Source: Spirodela intermedia
Taxonomy: Eukaryota; Streptophyta; Magnoliopsida; Alismatales; Araceae
Length of the DNA: 64,000 bases
Direction of reading: 5' to 3'
NCBI GenBank assembly: GCA_902729315.2
Contig: LR746270.1
Span: 1,582,501-1,646,500, forward strand
The notes beneath the pieces are model-generated. The model was not told where the DNA came from and did not search any database. It saw only the letters and a list, made by a program, of their open reading frames with translations. Below, in pieces: positions 1-11,047 of the stretch. Each line of letters begins with the position of its first letter. The stretch's first letter is position 1. A program made the translations under genes and the position numbers.

Positions 1-12
1 CGGGGAATTCAT

Positions 13-18
<6 letters not shown>

Positions 19-44
<26 letters not shown>
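19..44. repeat. (GA)n microsatellite
   Basis: Uninterrupted GA dinucleotide run inside the intron that follows the first exon of the minus-strand carboxypeptidase-like gene. It reads as a CT tract on that gene's strand. Confidence 0.95.
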
Positions 45-48
<4 letters not shown>

Positions 49-70
49 TCGAGGGGTGGGTTCCTCATAC

Positions 71-347
71 CTCCATTGAGCCATAGGAGGAGCGGCTTCT
101 GCTGTGGCTTCTCGGTGGCCTCGAAGAACCAATGGAACAGTGCCCGCCCGCGGCTCTCGTCCACGGTCACGTAGCCCGCGTAGTGCCGGAACCTTACCGG
201 CGGCTACCCCGGCAGATTCACAACTCGGTCGGCCTCCTGCCGGAGAAGAACGTCGTCCGGCACCGCCGCTCCGTCCGCGAACAGAACCAGAGAAAGCGCG
301 GCGCAGTGAAGGAGGAAGAAGGAGGCGGTGGCGACGGGAGACCCCAT
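71..347 (-). pseudogene. Serine carboxypeptidase-like (SCPL) first exon with premature stop
   Basis: Minus-strand exon starting at ATG 347-345 and ending at a GT donor (GTATGAGG, positions 70-63), so the rest of the gene lies left of the window. The translation opens with a hydrophobic signal peptide (about residues 8-27). It then reads DDVLLRQEADRVVNLPG, a stop, [16 protein letters not shown], and later LLLWLNG just before the donor. These are the hallmark N-terminal blocks of plant serine carboxypeptidases (S10 family, secreted or vacuolar), where LPGQPPV and LWLNGGPGCSS are conserved. The stop is codon 48, TAG on the minus strand at 206-204, exactly where the family has Gln (CAG), so it is a one-base C-to-T change. 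The frame is otherwise open. I call it a pseudogene or a null allele; a sequencing error is possible. Only this exon is visible. Confidence 0.75.
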
Positions 348-351
348 TGAA

Positions 352-358
<7 letters not shown>

Positions 359-383
<25 letters not shown>

Positions 384-384
384 T
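359..384. repeat. (GA)n microsatellite in the SCPL 5' region
   Basis: GA run a few bases upstream of the carboxypeptidase-like ATG, reading as a CT-rich leader on the minus strand, a common plant core-promoter or 5' UTR feature. Confidence 0.9.
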
Positions 385-664
385 AGTGGAAGGAGGGAGG
401 GAGGGTGGCTTTAAGGCCTCTCCGGCACTCGGGCACCAGATATATTATCTTTCCATCTGGAATATTTTAACGGCGAAGTTAGTCGTCTTGAACCGTAGTA
501 GTAAGATCGCGGGCTTTAATGGGCCTACACAGGCCAGGCCTGACCGGGCCGCGGCGAAAAGCCCAGGAATGGGTTCCCTTACGGGCCCTTTCAAGCGCTT
601 TGAGCTGGGCTTTTGGCTTAAAATATAACGGGCCGAGCCTTTGAGGACTACTTTTTCGTCCAAG

Positions 665-718
<54 letters not shown>

Positions 719-1263
719 CTCTCTCCCACACAGACACACACGCACGCACAGACGGGCGGCCCGGGCCGGATAGCTAGGAACATCTACCTAATGCTCATAG
801 ATAATGCGACTCCCAACTGGCATTGTTGCCGAAGGTAGAAGAATAATGGTTAAACGAAGCAATCAATCGGCAAGTAGACAAGGAATTAGCCAAAACCCGG
901 CAATGACAGTGAACACGCCACGCCAAAATAGAGGAGAGCTGGCGATTTGCCATTTATCGAAGCTCCGTATGGCCACCATTATTCAAAAACTTGCCAAAAA
1001 AAGAGTATTAAAAAGATGAAGAAGAACTAAGACAGCTCCGGCGTTTGAATGTTTCAAAGTCAAAGGTCAAGAAGAACCCACCAAAACAAGGTTTAAGTCA
1101 ACCTCGAGGGAGGAGCTGCTCCCCATTTTATTCAATACCTCCATATCCCCATCTCCATCAACCAATTTCCAGGAATCTGCCCAGAACAGTGCAGATAAAC
1201 ATATAGATAGATTGATAGATAGAGAGAGAGATAGAGAGAAGAATCCAAGCTGATGCAGAGAGA
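385..1263. other. Intergenic stretch with a CT microsatellite
   Basis: No gene recognised between the SCPL exon and the 3' end of the SET-domain gene. It holds a long CT run at about 671-714 and a short GA/GATA-rich patch at 1205-1240. The open frames here are translations of the low-complexity tracts. The last few hundred bases probably include the SET-domain gene's 3' UTR. Confidence 0.7.
671..714. repeat. (CT)n microsatellite
   Basis: CT dinucleotide run of about 40 bases preceded by a C homopolymer. It generates spurious SLSLSL and ERERER reading frames on the two strands. Confidence 0.95.
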
Positions 1264-4200
1264 TCAACTCCATCTCTTGCGGTCCTCCTCTTCGTCCACG
1301 GGGAAGTACCACGAGGGCCGCCTCTTGGCATTGCTCAACCGGTAGTTCAAGAGCAGCTCCTCATCAGCCACCCGCCTGGTCGCTACCAGCACCAGGGTCT
1401 TCAAGGCCGGAGCATCCATCTCACTTCCACCGGAGCCTCTGGACTTGAACCAGAAGCTGCCAACTCTCCTCATCTTGATGTCGGAGTCGCTCCCAAAGGG
1501 GATGTTGGGAATATACGGCCTCATCTCCTTCTCCTGCACAGGGAAATCATACGGGCAGACCATGACATTCGGGGCCTCCCCTCTCTGTGGATGGTTGGCA
1601 AAATGCCCAAAGGCAAGTGGGTTCCGCCTTTCCAGGACCTCTGAATTGGTCGGCGACCGGGTCTCCGAAGGGGAGCTGAGGATCTTCCATATCCGGGCAG
1701 CTTCTGAACGGGCCGGCCCATTGTGATCTGGCTCGAATGCTCCGTCCCATGCTTCTCTGGATTCACCTCCCTGGCCCCATGGCTGAGCGTTGATGATGAT
1801 GCTGTCATATCTCGTGATCAAATAGGAGTTGTGGGCGTCGATCCTCGGGTACCCTGGAATGTTGCGGTAGTAAGCTGGGGAGTAGATCACCCCCGGGTAG
1901 AAGGCCACGACGGCCCCAGCTTCGGTTTCTCCAGACAGGAAGAGGCCCTGGCCGGCTTCCGGGTGGGCAATCTGAGACGGTTTGAGCTCCAGGGTGTAGC
2001 CGACTCTGCCTTTCAGGGTCTTCGATAGTTCAATTTGAGTTAGTGATCGTGTGGGAGAGACGACTGCGCTGCAAAATGCCAGAGATCAGCTTAATCGTTG
2101 ACCATTTAGAATCAGCACAAGATTAATTATGCGATTTCCAACCAAAACGAAGTTTAATGGTGTGAGAGATGCGAAAGCAACGAGCTTGGACTAGGGTTTC
2201 TCATGAGCCAGTGTTTTTCTCTCAAGTTGACTTTTTCGCAAGTTCGTGGTGTGATCAGCACAGTCATCTGTAACCATATGTGACTCCGCAGATATTGGAA
2301 GAATCGGACTTGAGAGACATTTGGCTTCTGAAGCACTCGAATGCACAATCAGCTGTGCATTGTCTAGACTAATCACCAACGCTTTTTATTTTTTCAGAAA
2401 ATGTATATGGGAGTCATAATGCAACCTGTGATCGTTCTGTTCATGACAGGAGTCCAGAAATAAAGTCAAAGGCCTAAAATGCAAGAAAACCAAATAAAAA
2501 TGGATCTTACAGGTCTACAAAAATCATTGCATTTAGAGCGGTCATCAAGAAAATTACTTTCTTTTTCAATCTGTTTCCAATTCTTGGCTAAAGCAAGAAA
2601 AAAATTGCACATCACAAGCATTTCGGTTCAGGGGGGAGGAACAACCTTGTCAGATTGCCAAAAGTAGTCTGTGAAATTAGGAGTAACTTGACAGAACCAT
2701 ATTCTGGTATGATTTAGTGCAAAGTTTGAATGAATCATACAATTATAGTTGGCAACAAATTACTGTTCAGGATTCATATGAACCCATATCTGTCAGTCCA
2801 CTATGAAGGGAGACTATAAACCAATATCTGACTGCAAATCTATACCCCATTCTCGCGTAAACTTGATACAAGGAGGATCCTAGTCTTAAAAGAGAGGATT
2901 TATCCTAAATTATATAAAAAAAATCTATGTAACAATGAGCATTTCCTGAATATAAAATAAAATAAAAAATTCAAGAAAATGCGTCGGGCTAAAAAGCAGG
3001 AACAAAGTTCTCACGATACTCTCACAGCAGACCCAAAATACAATGAAATATTTAATAGGGAACTGTTGACAAGAATAAATGAGGTTGACCGAATCGGATA
3101 CGGTGGAAAATCCTATAAATTCAGAGGATTTACAGCTGAAGAAGCACAGAACATCAGATCTGAAATCACTTAAAAATAAACCACTGGAAGACGAATGATC
3201 CATTGTGTATAAATATATAGTTAACAGATATCCACATTGTTACAGAAAGAAGAAAATTATATCGATAATGGACTGGCTCTTTCCGAAGACACATACAAGC
3301 CTCAACCTTATAATATTTTACTGCTTAGAAAGCAAATCATGTACACAGTCGCAAATGTATAGAAACGAAGATATGAAAAATAACAAAATTTCAGTCAGAA
3401 ATCTTGATCTTGTAGGGAAACTAATCCTGTAATGAGCATGTAACATTAAAAGAAATATATAGAAAGCCTGAATATATTGTCTTATCTGCTTTTGAAAAAA
3501 TAGTAGCAGCAGCTCAACTATCAACTTCTCGTAACGTTCATAAGAATCTGACATCTAAAAATAAAAATATGACAAGCAGCTCCACTAAGTGCATACCAGG
3601 TTGTTGAGAGAGTCTAGGTGCCCTGCCAACAGCCAAACTGAGGCCACTTCGTCGTGGAGAACCGTTGGACATTGCAGATGAATGATCCAAACCAGGAACG
3701 CTGTCTGAATCTGGGAGAAGAATGTCGTCCATGGCACCACACAAGACCTTGATCTGAGAATGTACATTCTCGTGAACTTGTTTCTGCTGATCGACAACAG
3801 AGGCTTTGGCAGCCATCTCTATGATCTCCTCTGCATCTTTCTCATCAGCATTCCTCCCCAGTCGATTATAACTGCAATTTAGTGGCATTCAGGACCTTCT
3901 GTTGTTCTGATAAAGGGCTAATAATTAACAGAAGTCATACAATGAGAGAATGTGACGAACACCACAAAAGTTTACCAACAGACAAGCTTTACAAAGCAAG
4001 ATTTTTCGTTCATCTGTCCGCTAGGCGGATTTTTATGGCACACTGCATGATTGGGGACAATGCATGTTATATGGACGTAAGGTCAGCTACAATCAAAATG
4101 GGTGAGTTATCTCTCACCCATGGGTCGAGTGCCTTCCTTTCCAGTGATGGAGTCCATTCGGTTTTGATGTTACAGACTCTATCCGTTCACCTTCAATGTA

Positions 4201-6105
4201 AAAGACTCCCTCTCACAAAGGGGACAAAAGAAGACAACGGAGGGGGAAAAAAAAAAGGAGAGCAATATTACACAAGGCTGACGGTCTTGCTACTTGAAGG
4301 CATCAACGCCATTAAAGATGCTCTGTACCTCATACTCTGTTCTGCTTATGATATTATTTGCAGCATAGCCCTAAAAACAACCCACTGCAGCGAACCAGTA
4401 AACCAAGGAATTGTAAATATTTTTCTGTGCCTACTGAACTGAGGAGCACCCCTGATGCAATATTACACGCATTACCACACATTACCTCTTTGGTGAGTAT
4501 CTCCACTGAAGGATACGAAAAAGTGAAGTTGAACTCCCTGCCTGGGGATCCACTTTCCACGGATTAAGGACAAAAAATAACTGCGGAGCTAATGAACTGA
4601 TCTCTTGCATCTGATAGGAAGGCCAAGCTTTTAATTCTATCCCAGCACAATCATAAGATTAACACTTGAGATGGATCCTGGATCCCTCAAAATCTTCCTC
4701 GGATATAGTAAAAATCTTCTAAGGTTTCCCAATGTATCAGCCATAGAGGCATATCTAGGCCCAGATAGCCAAAATGGCTCGATAAGAAACTTTCTCTGTG
4801 CCTCGGAAATGAGGATCAACACTTAGATAGGGGTGACCTTGCGAAGTAGGAATGGAACCCTAACGGACAAGAACACAAACATGGGGATAGATTTCTATCT
4901 TTAACTGTACCTCAAGTTCAGCACATTTTTGGCTTTCAAAAGCGTCATCATCAGCCATAACATTAGCACATCCAGTTCAAACTGTTATACAAAGTAATGT
5001 TTTCAGACATCAAAGATTATTTTCCGGTTTAAAACCATTAACTTCTGACAATGTCTCTTGTTAAGATTATTTTTTTGTTCACAATAAATTCTGATCCCAT
5101 GAAATGAAACAGCTCAAGAAATTCATTTCCCAGATCTTTATACAAAATTTCCTTTGTTCCCTCGAATCCCATTTCCAGCATTGGGACGATTGCAGTGCCC
5201 AAAGTTTTTTCAATTGAAATCCGGGTTAATTGATGATAGCTAATGGGAAAATCGACCCAAAAATCAAAAATGAAAAATAAGCATTGAAGCTTAATCATTT
5301 CTGGAAAATAACGACATGGACACAAAAGGTATGAACATCATGGGCCGAATATCTCAAAATACAGTACTATCTCATACCATTCAATCATCTGAAGACCAAA
5401 AATCCCTCACCAGCTTGTGGACAAACCGAATGTGTTGCGAATAAAGTGAACTGACATATTTCACCCAGTATTGCGAATAAATAAAATTAGTGAAAAAAAC
5501 CCCAGTGAAATGATGGAATCTGCAGTCTGTTCAATAACCGCCATAGCCCCAAACAGAACGAAGAATCCATGGTTTCAGCAGATGGATAATGTCGAGTATA
5601 GGAAAAACAAATTAGCAACGAAGTCTTGACATCACATAATATTTCTCTATCTCTAATGACCTGGTGTAAAGAAACAATCGATTGACGTCAGCCTCAAATT
5701 GGAGATGCCTTGGATCTCTGGCAAAGGTCGGGCTCTTAGCGAGGGTTCTGACTGCCTGAAATGAAACAGTACGAACATAACAAATCTGAAAAAATGGCCT
5801 ATGCAAGTATAAATGTACCACTCTGAAGATTTTCCAGAAAAAAATATCGGTCCACCATCCTTACATTGAGACGACTGTATCGTGTTGCTAAAAAACACAG
5901 AGAAGGTAATATGCATATCCTGCTAAGATTTACGTATAAGTATTTTTCATGACAATCAGGGCATTTCTCTTATCTGATACAGTTAAAAGTATGAAAAACC
6001 ATCTGGAACAAACTCGAAGTGACCTGAGAAAAGAGTGAATGCTTGAGTTCCTCAGAGACGGGACGATGGGAATACCTCCTGAAACTTCTGAAATAGGAAC
6101 GCCAT
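1264..6105 (-). CDS. SET-domain protein, SETD9-like (5 exons)
   Basis: Proposed exons, in order of transcription: 6105-6076 (10 codons, [10 protein letters not shown]), 5755-5661, 3871-3597, 2363-2192 and 2068-1264. Phases join in frame to give 458 residues. Exon 2 continues as [19 protein letters not shown] and exon 3 as [20 protein letters not shown], a charged helical N-terminal region. The last exon holds a divergent SET domain: a [12 protein letters not shown] start, VAFYPGVIY, an NH motif within GHFANHPQ followed by PNVM, and a C-terminal EELLLNYRL block equivalent to the SET pseudoknot tyrosine region. It ends in an acidic/basic tail (EEEDRKRW). SET proteins normally transfer methyl groups to lysines using S-adenosylmethionine; activity here is not established and the motifs are atypical. 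Exon 4's donor (CCCTA followed by GTCCAAGC) is weak. If it is not used, the frame meets TAG at once, so exon 4 is the least certain part. The intron between exons 2 and 3 is about 1.8 kb. Assignment to the SETD9-like family is from motif memory. Confidence 0.7.
2979..3173 (+). other. Unassigned 64-codon open frame inside SET-gene intron
   Basis: An AT-rich open frame within the third intron of the SET-domain gene, on the opposite strand. It has balanced composition (for example [20 protein letters not shown]) and no low-complexity bias, and an AG directly precedes GAACAAAG, so it could be an exon remnant. I recognise no family and see no partner exon. It may be chance. Confidence 0.2.
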
Positions 6106-6245
6106 GGCCACCGCCGCGGAATCCTGTCTGTCGCCCCCTCCCTCTCTTCTTTACTCAAAATCGCCGATCCCGAAGCTCGCCCCACACAGGATTCTCCCCA
6201 AGGGCTGGCTACGGCGTCCGTCTCAGACGAGAGCGGGAGTCGGAG
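6104..6245 (+). other. Possible exon with plastid-transit-like leader, antisense to the SET gene start
   Basis: The ATG at 6104 lies in a CCATGG palindrome that also contains the opposite-strand ATG of the SET-domain gene. The first 45 or so residues ([20 protein letters not shown] and on) are rich in Ser, Pro and Arg and poor in acids, like a chloroplast transit peptide. A GTACTATGG after CGGAG at about 6245 could be a donor. No downstream plus-strand exon is recognised before 8 kb, so this may be a remnant or simply the SET gene's 5' UTR read backwards. Confidence 0.25.
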
Positions 6246-6459
6246 GTACTATGGAACTTCTCCGGAGGGTTTCTCTGTCAACGGGCCGGAGAACTTCAGA
6301 AACCCAGCCCAGTCGGATGATCTGGGCCGCCACAAACCACCTTTTGCCAGCCCATAACAGCCGCCTCAGCAGCCCCGTGCTCTCTGATCATCTGGCCATG
6401 GGGAGGAAATCATTTCTCCCCGCCTCCGCAGCTGCTGAGAGAAGAAGACTCTGACGGGC

Positions 6460-8550
6460 TCCATTGAAACCCTGAGATCCCAGAGACTCTGAAGGAGGAG
6501 GAAATAGAATCTCACAGCGGACCTAAAGCAGGGCACCCTTCATGAGAACTGCCGGATGGGTATCGTGATTCAGAGCAATGAATAAGAGCGCGCCTAAACG
6601 ATGGCAGCCTGAGTGGAATAAAAACTCGGAGAGTCTGGCAGAGAACCCCCTCTGATCAGGTGAACGGTGCATTTCTCTCGTCTTTGTCTTTGCCGGCAAG
6701 TATCGGCAAGTTTTCTTTGTCTGCTTTCGCTGTCCGGTGGTTGCGGCAGCGCTCTCGTCAACCGTTTCTTCCCTTGGGTCAATGGAGATCAGCTCTTGAT
6801 GCAGCAATGATAAGTAAAATCCGGGTTTGAATTTACAAAACATAAAACTTAAAGAACACACTAACTTCTAAATCCATAAAACTAGAGTCTTCAACCCTTG
6901 AATTTTCAAAGAGTTGACCTTGAATCCATAAGGGGTTGACCTTAAATCTACATGGAAACGTTTGAATCTACAAGTATAAAGAGGAGAACCTCACAGGAGA
7001 AGAAAACTTTTGAAAAAAGGATGTGACACTCCTAAAAGGAGGATCCTAAACAGATCTTGGGGATAGATTTTGATTGGCTCTAGAATGACTTGAAATAGAC
7101 TTTGATAGACTAAGATCTTGAACACATCAAATTATGAATAATATTTAAATTAACTTCTAGAAGAAAATAGACATAAAGTAGCTTTCCTAAAATATTTTTT
7201 TTGTGATTTTGTTGGGCTCAATTATCTATTAGTCTCTCTTTGAACATTCTTCTCTTGGTGGGTCAATTCCAAACTAGTTGGGACTCTGATTTCAGTCTCG
7301 TCTTCACTTTCTAAGTTCTGAGCTGCATTAGCTCTGACTATGAAAATAGCGTGTTTCATTTCCAACCAATTTACTCTTTGAGGTGCTCTGGTTTTCTTTA
7401 ATTTTTCTACTTTAATCCGTTGACTCATACACCTTCCTTGTCAACTGGTTCAACATCTCCCCTCACTTCAAATCCAACGGCTTCTACATCGTCGTAGAGA
7501 GCTTACGCGCGTTCTTCTTTTTGACTTCTTGGCGATACCAAGAACACGCGTCCCTCAGCTGTCAAAGCTCATCTAGGAGTAGGATAAATGGGTGACCATA
7601 CTCCTCTTGGAATTGTCTTTTTTCATTTAATCGTAGCTCGTTGACTTCTTCACCGAAGCACATAATATTATAAAATTTTAATTTCTCTTGGACAGACTCG
7701 CGATGTTTTCTCCGTCGTGAATTTGATGGGGATAGTTAAATAAAATTTTATTATATTTATTGTCCTTGTCATTTTCTGGACCTTGTAACATTATATAAAG
7801 GTCATACAAGGCTTAACTGCGTGTGGCCTTTCTTCTCTTCTCCGTCTCTCGTCTCCGTTGAACAATATCTTCCTGTTATTCCCTTGCTTTTATGTCTGCC
7901 GATCTTAGAGTCTCTTTCTAGTTTGTTAACACGTGTCCTTCAGTTAAGTCGGAAGAGAGAGGAAGCGGCCACACACAGCGAAACCTTGAATAATCTTTGC
8001 ATGATGTTACAAGGACCAGAGACAAGACATGGCGGCTCCAGAAACATCGCCGTCGTGATTTTGAGTGCACAGAAGTCAAATGGTGATATACAACGAGACA
8101 GACCCCTCGGCGGTGCCGCCGGCAAGGCCTGCTCTTCGGCGATGTGAAGACGGTGTCACCTGGAACGGTCATGATCTCTACTCTGTGGCGAACCAGGAGC
8201 TCCGGCGCAGAAGATACTTGGAGGAATACTTCCATGCCAACCTAAAGAAGCTGTGCGAACCCTACTCCGCTTGCTAGGTCAAAGTTGCACCCCATGCGAG
8301 GCACCCTTTGACAGCGTACACGCCAATATTGTTCTTTGAAAATTCTAAATAATTTATTTTACGAAAAACCATCACATTATGGATATATCTACAGAATACG
8401 TGGTTTATTTTTTCCCCGCAACGGTTGCTATTTTTAGAAGAGCTTTTCTATCACGGGCCGTCGATAATATTCTCCTGGTCTTCTTCATTCCGAACACGTT
8501 TCCTCCCGGGGAATAAATGCTGAGAAGGCTTCTGTCTCGGACATCTTAAA
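6460..8550. other. Gene-poor stretch
   Basis: AT-rich from about 6850 to 7800, with no recognisable coding block. A TATATAAAG at about 7791-7799 resembles a TATA box. An open frame at 8065-8277 ends in a charged segment (RRRRYLEEYFHANLKKLC) that I cannot assign. Nothing here supports a confident gene. Confidence 0.5.
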
Positions 8551-8677
8551 TGGCGGCGGTCCCTCTGATCTCTATCCGGTGCAGCGACGTCACGAAGAAG
8601 TGGAGAAACTCGCCGGTCGCAGTCATCCTCACCACCTGCAAGCTTCTCGATGCTGGCGTCCGCTTCTGGGTCTACAG
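8551..8677 (+). pseudogene. Serine carboxypeptidase-like exon fragment
   Basis: The plus-strand translation contains CSDVTKKWRNSPVAVIL and LLDAGVRFWVY. This matches the block just before the catalytic Asp in S10 carboxypeptidases (CSD...W..SP.SVLP...L..AGLR.WV.SGD). The exon ends in TACAG followed by GTGACG, a plausible phase-2 donor where many plant SCPL genes have an intron, so the next residue would be the Ser of SGD. A GTGCAG before CGACGTC (8579-8584) may be the matching acceptor. No other SCPL exon is visible nearby, so I treat it as a stranded fragment, possibly related to the SCPL exon at the left edge. Family assignment rests on one short block. Confidence 0.4.
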
Positions 8678-8699
8678 GTGACGATTTAACCGGCGTTCC

Positions 8700-11047
8700 G
8701 CTCGTCCAAGCTTAAGCCTTGCGCCGCACTCCGGCAACTCCTCCGATGATCTCCGACGGTGGCTGAACTGGAGCAGCGGCGCTGGCCAGCGGGCGCCAAT
8801 CCTCCCGGTCGTTGTGTTCTCCGCGGGGCGGCGACTGCGCCGCCATCAAGAGCAGTCGTGAAAATTGAATCCTTGTCGCCGTCGCAACGTCTCTGTGAAA
8901 CGATTCGTTCGTCTGCATTTCATTACGCCATTAAATCGAGGATGAATGCGTCCCAACAGATCTCCGGTCAGTTGCGCGGAGAATCCGGAGAAAGAAAGCC
9001 ACGAAGAACGGCCCACCAGAATCGTAACTAGAAAAGATCGATCAACCTCCTGGATTTGTTGACGAATAGTAGATGCTCTCCATTCGGGAATGGAATAATT
9101 TTGATATATTTGCAGTCTACAATTTTTTTAAGTTTTTTTGTTTGAAAATTATTGTTTTTTTTTTAGTTCGCGTATCGTTCCTGTTGGGTCACTTCAGGCC
9201 ACGCGGCGCCGGCATCCAGCGGCCAATAAACTCGCCATAGCGAATTGGGTTCAGGGCTGCCGCCGACGTTTCGCCGTCGCAAAGAAATGTTAAATTGCCA
9301 CGCGGCAGCTTTGGGCCTCTAACCCCACATGGCCATTCTACGTGGACTTCTCCAGCTCTGTCTCAGCCTTTTTCCATATTTTCGTTGACCAATGATGGAC
9401 GTGACTTCTGTGGATTGTACGATGCTTTGAGGAACTTGGCCCAAAAGCCCGAAAATATTCAAATCAGAAATATGGCCTATTAAAAAAAAACCACGCGTCA
9501 AACGTTGATTGCGCGAGACAAGGCGCATCTCAGCTTTGACTAGGTCAGGCATGACGCCCGCACCGGCCGTGTCCCTGGTCGTCGGTTCAACCGCCGGTGG
9601 TGCCTTGGGGAAGAAGATGCATGGAGCAGTCAACGCTCCTAAAGAAAACGTGACGAGAACGAGAGCGAGAGAGAGAGAGAGAGAGAGATATCCGATTCTC
9701 CCGAGTTAGACAGCGGCCGGGAGCGTCGTTAACTCGTTCGCTCACCAACCTTCTGCTGGGAATAGAGGGAGAATCAGAAAGCTGCTTACTTTTATCCAAC
9801 GGAAAGCCGCGATGGAAGAAGCGACCTCCGGCTGGTTCAAGTCGCAGATGCCCTTGTCGAAGAAGGGGGTGAGTCAACCCGGCTGCCCCGAGAACGCTCT
9901 CCCGATTCGACGTTATCCTTGGTCACGTTGGAGAACACCCGTCAAGAAAGCGAGCCTGAAAGACGGCGATCTCCGCCTACCTTTCACGGGAGGCTTCTGA
10001 ACGAAGCCAGTTCCCTGCGGGAAAAAATCCCGGCGAGGGGTCTGCTGATTCCGCCAGAAACGGAACCCTAAACCTGCTCCCTCGTTCAATCTTTCTCTTC
10101 ATCTTCCATCGGTGTCCCCATCGACGGGGTGCCCCCGGGGTCTTTCCTGACGCGTCAACGTCATCGCGAAAGAAACAGGGATTCGTCTTCCGTTATTTGG
10201 AAATTCTAGAAACCTGACCAGGGTGTTAATAGGATGATGATCGGATGCTTGGAGAGGAGGGAAGAGGGGGGCGACGGCTCTCTTGGTCTCTTGTTCAATT
10301 CTGACTTTTCTTTGGGGGGGTTTAATATTGGATAGAGACCCTCGGTTTGGTTTTAAAAAAAGCTCGGTTGGCTTTGCCTTACTCGGTAAAAGCTTCGATA
10401 ATGTTCTCCCCCCCCCTCTTCTCTCGTCTCTCCCGGACAGTTCTGGGAGTCTCAGGGAATGTATAATAGAGAACTTGAATCAGCCTGAGAAAAACACAGC
10501 GTGAGATCCGTCGTGAGTACAAATCTGGTTACTGGGTTGCGCAAAATTCTTCAATTTTGCTGCTGTTGTCAAACTGAATTATATATTTTAACGCGTTGAA
10601 AATAGGAATTTTGACGACTCGCCTTAGTCACTGGCCGCGTAGAAGATGAAGATAAGGAGTAAGGATTGCTTGGGTGGCAAGTCCTGTTAACTTGAAAAAT
10701 TGTGAGAAGCCTCTAAAGACTAATTGTTTATTCGAAGGAAGGAGAGAGAGAGAGAGAGAGGAGCGCGGAAAAAAAATGCTAGGGGTCGGAGGAGATCATC
10801 AATGAGACGTAGTCATCGTCAATAAATAATCTTCTCTGGGACAAAGTCATCGGCCGGAGCTGCACCCCACCAAACAAATTCCCCATCGGTTCTCTCTCCT
10901 TGCCCATCTTCTTCTCCCTTCCTCTGAGGAAGATACGTGTATGAAATTCGTTCTTGAGCTCCTGATAATCAGCCTTGGGGCCCCTTCTCGACATTAACTC
11001 GTCTCTCTCCCTCTCTCTCTATGTGAGCAGAAACCTCACCCGAGGTG
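8700..11047. other. Intergenic stretch with GA tracts and exon-like fragments
   Basis: No confident gene. It contains GA runs at about 9664-9688 and 10743-10760. An ATG at 9812 opens MEEATSGWFKSQMPLSKK and is followed by a consensus donor (GGGG then GTGAGT at about 9869), but no continuing exon was found. Several short frames exist on both strands without recognisable domains. The last few hundred bases presumably include the promoter and CT-rich leader of the next gene. Confidence 0.5.

Noticed and set aside
445-783. Minus-strand open frame with runs of Glu-Arg
   Set aside because: It is a translation of a CT/GA microsatellite; no other protein-like sequence.
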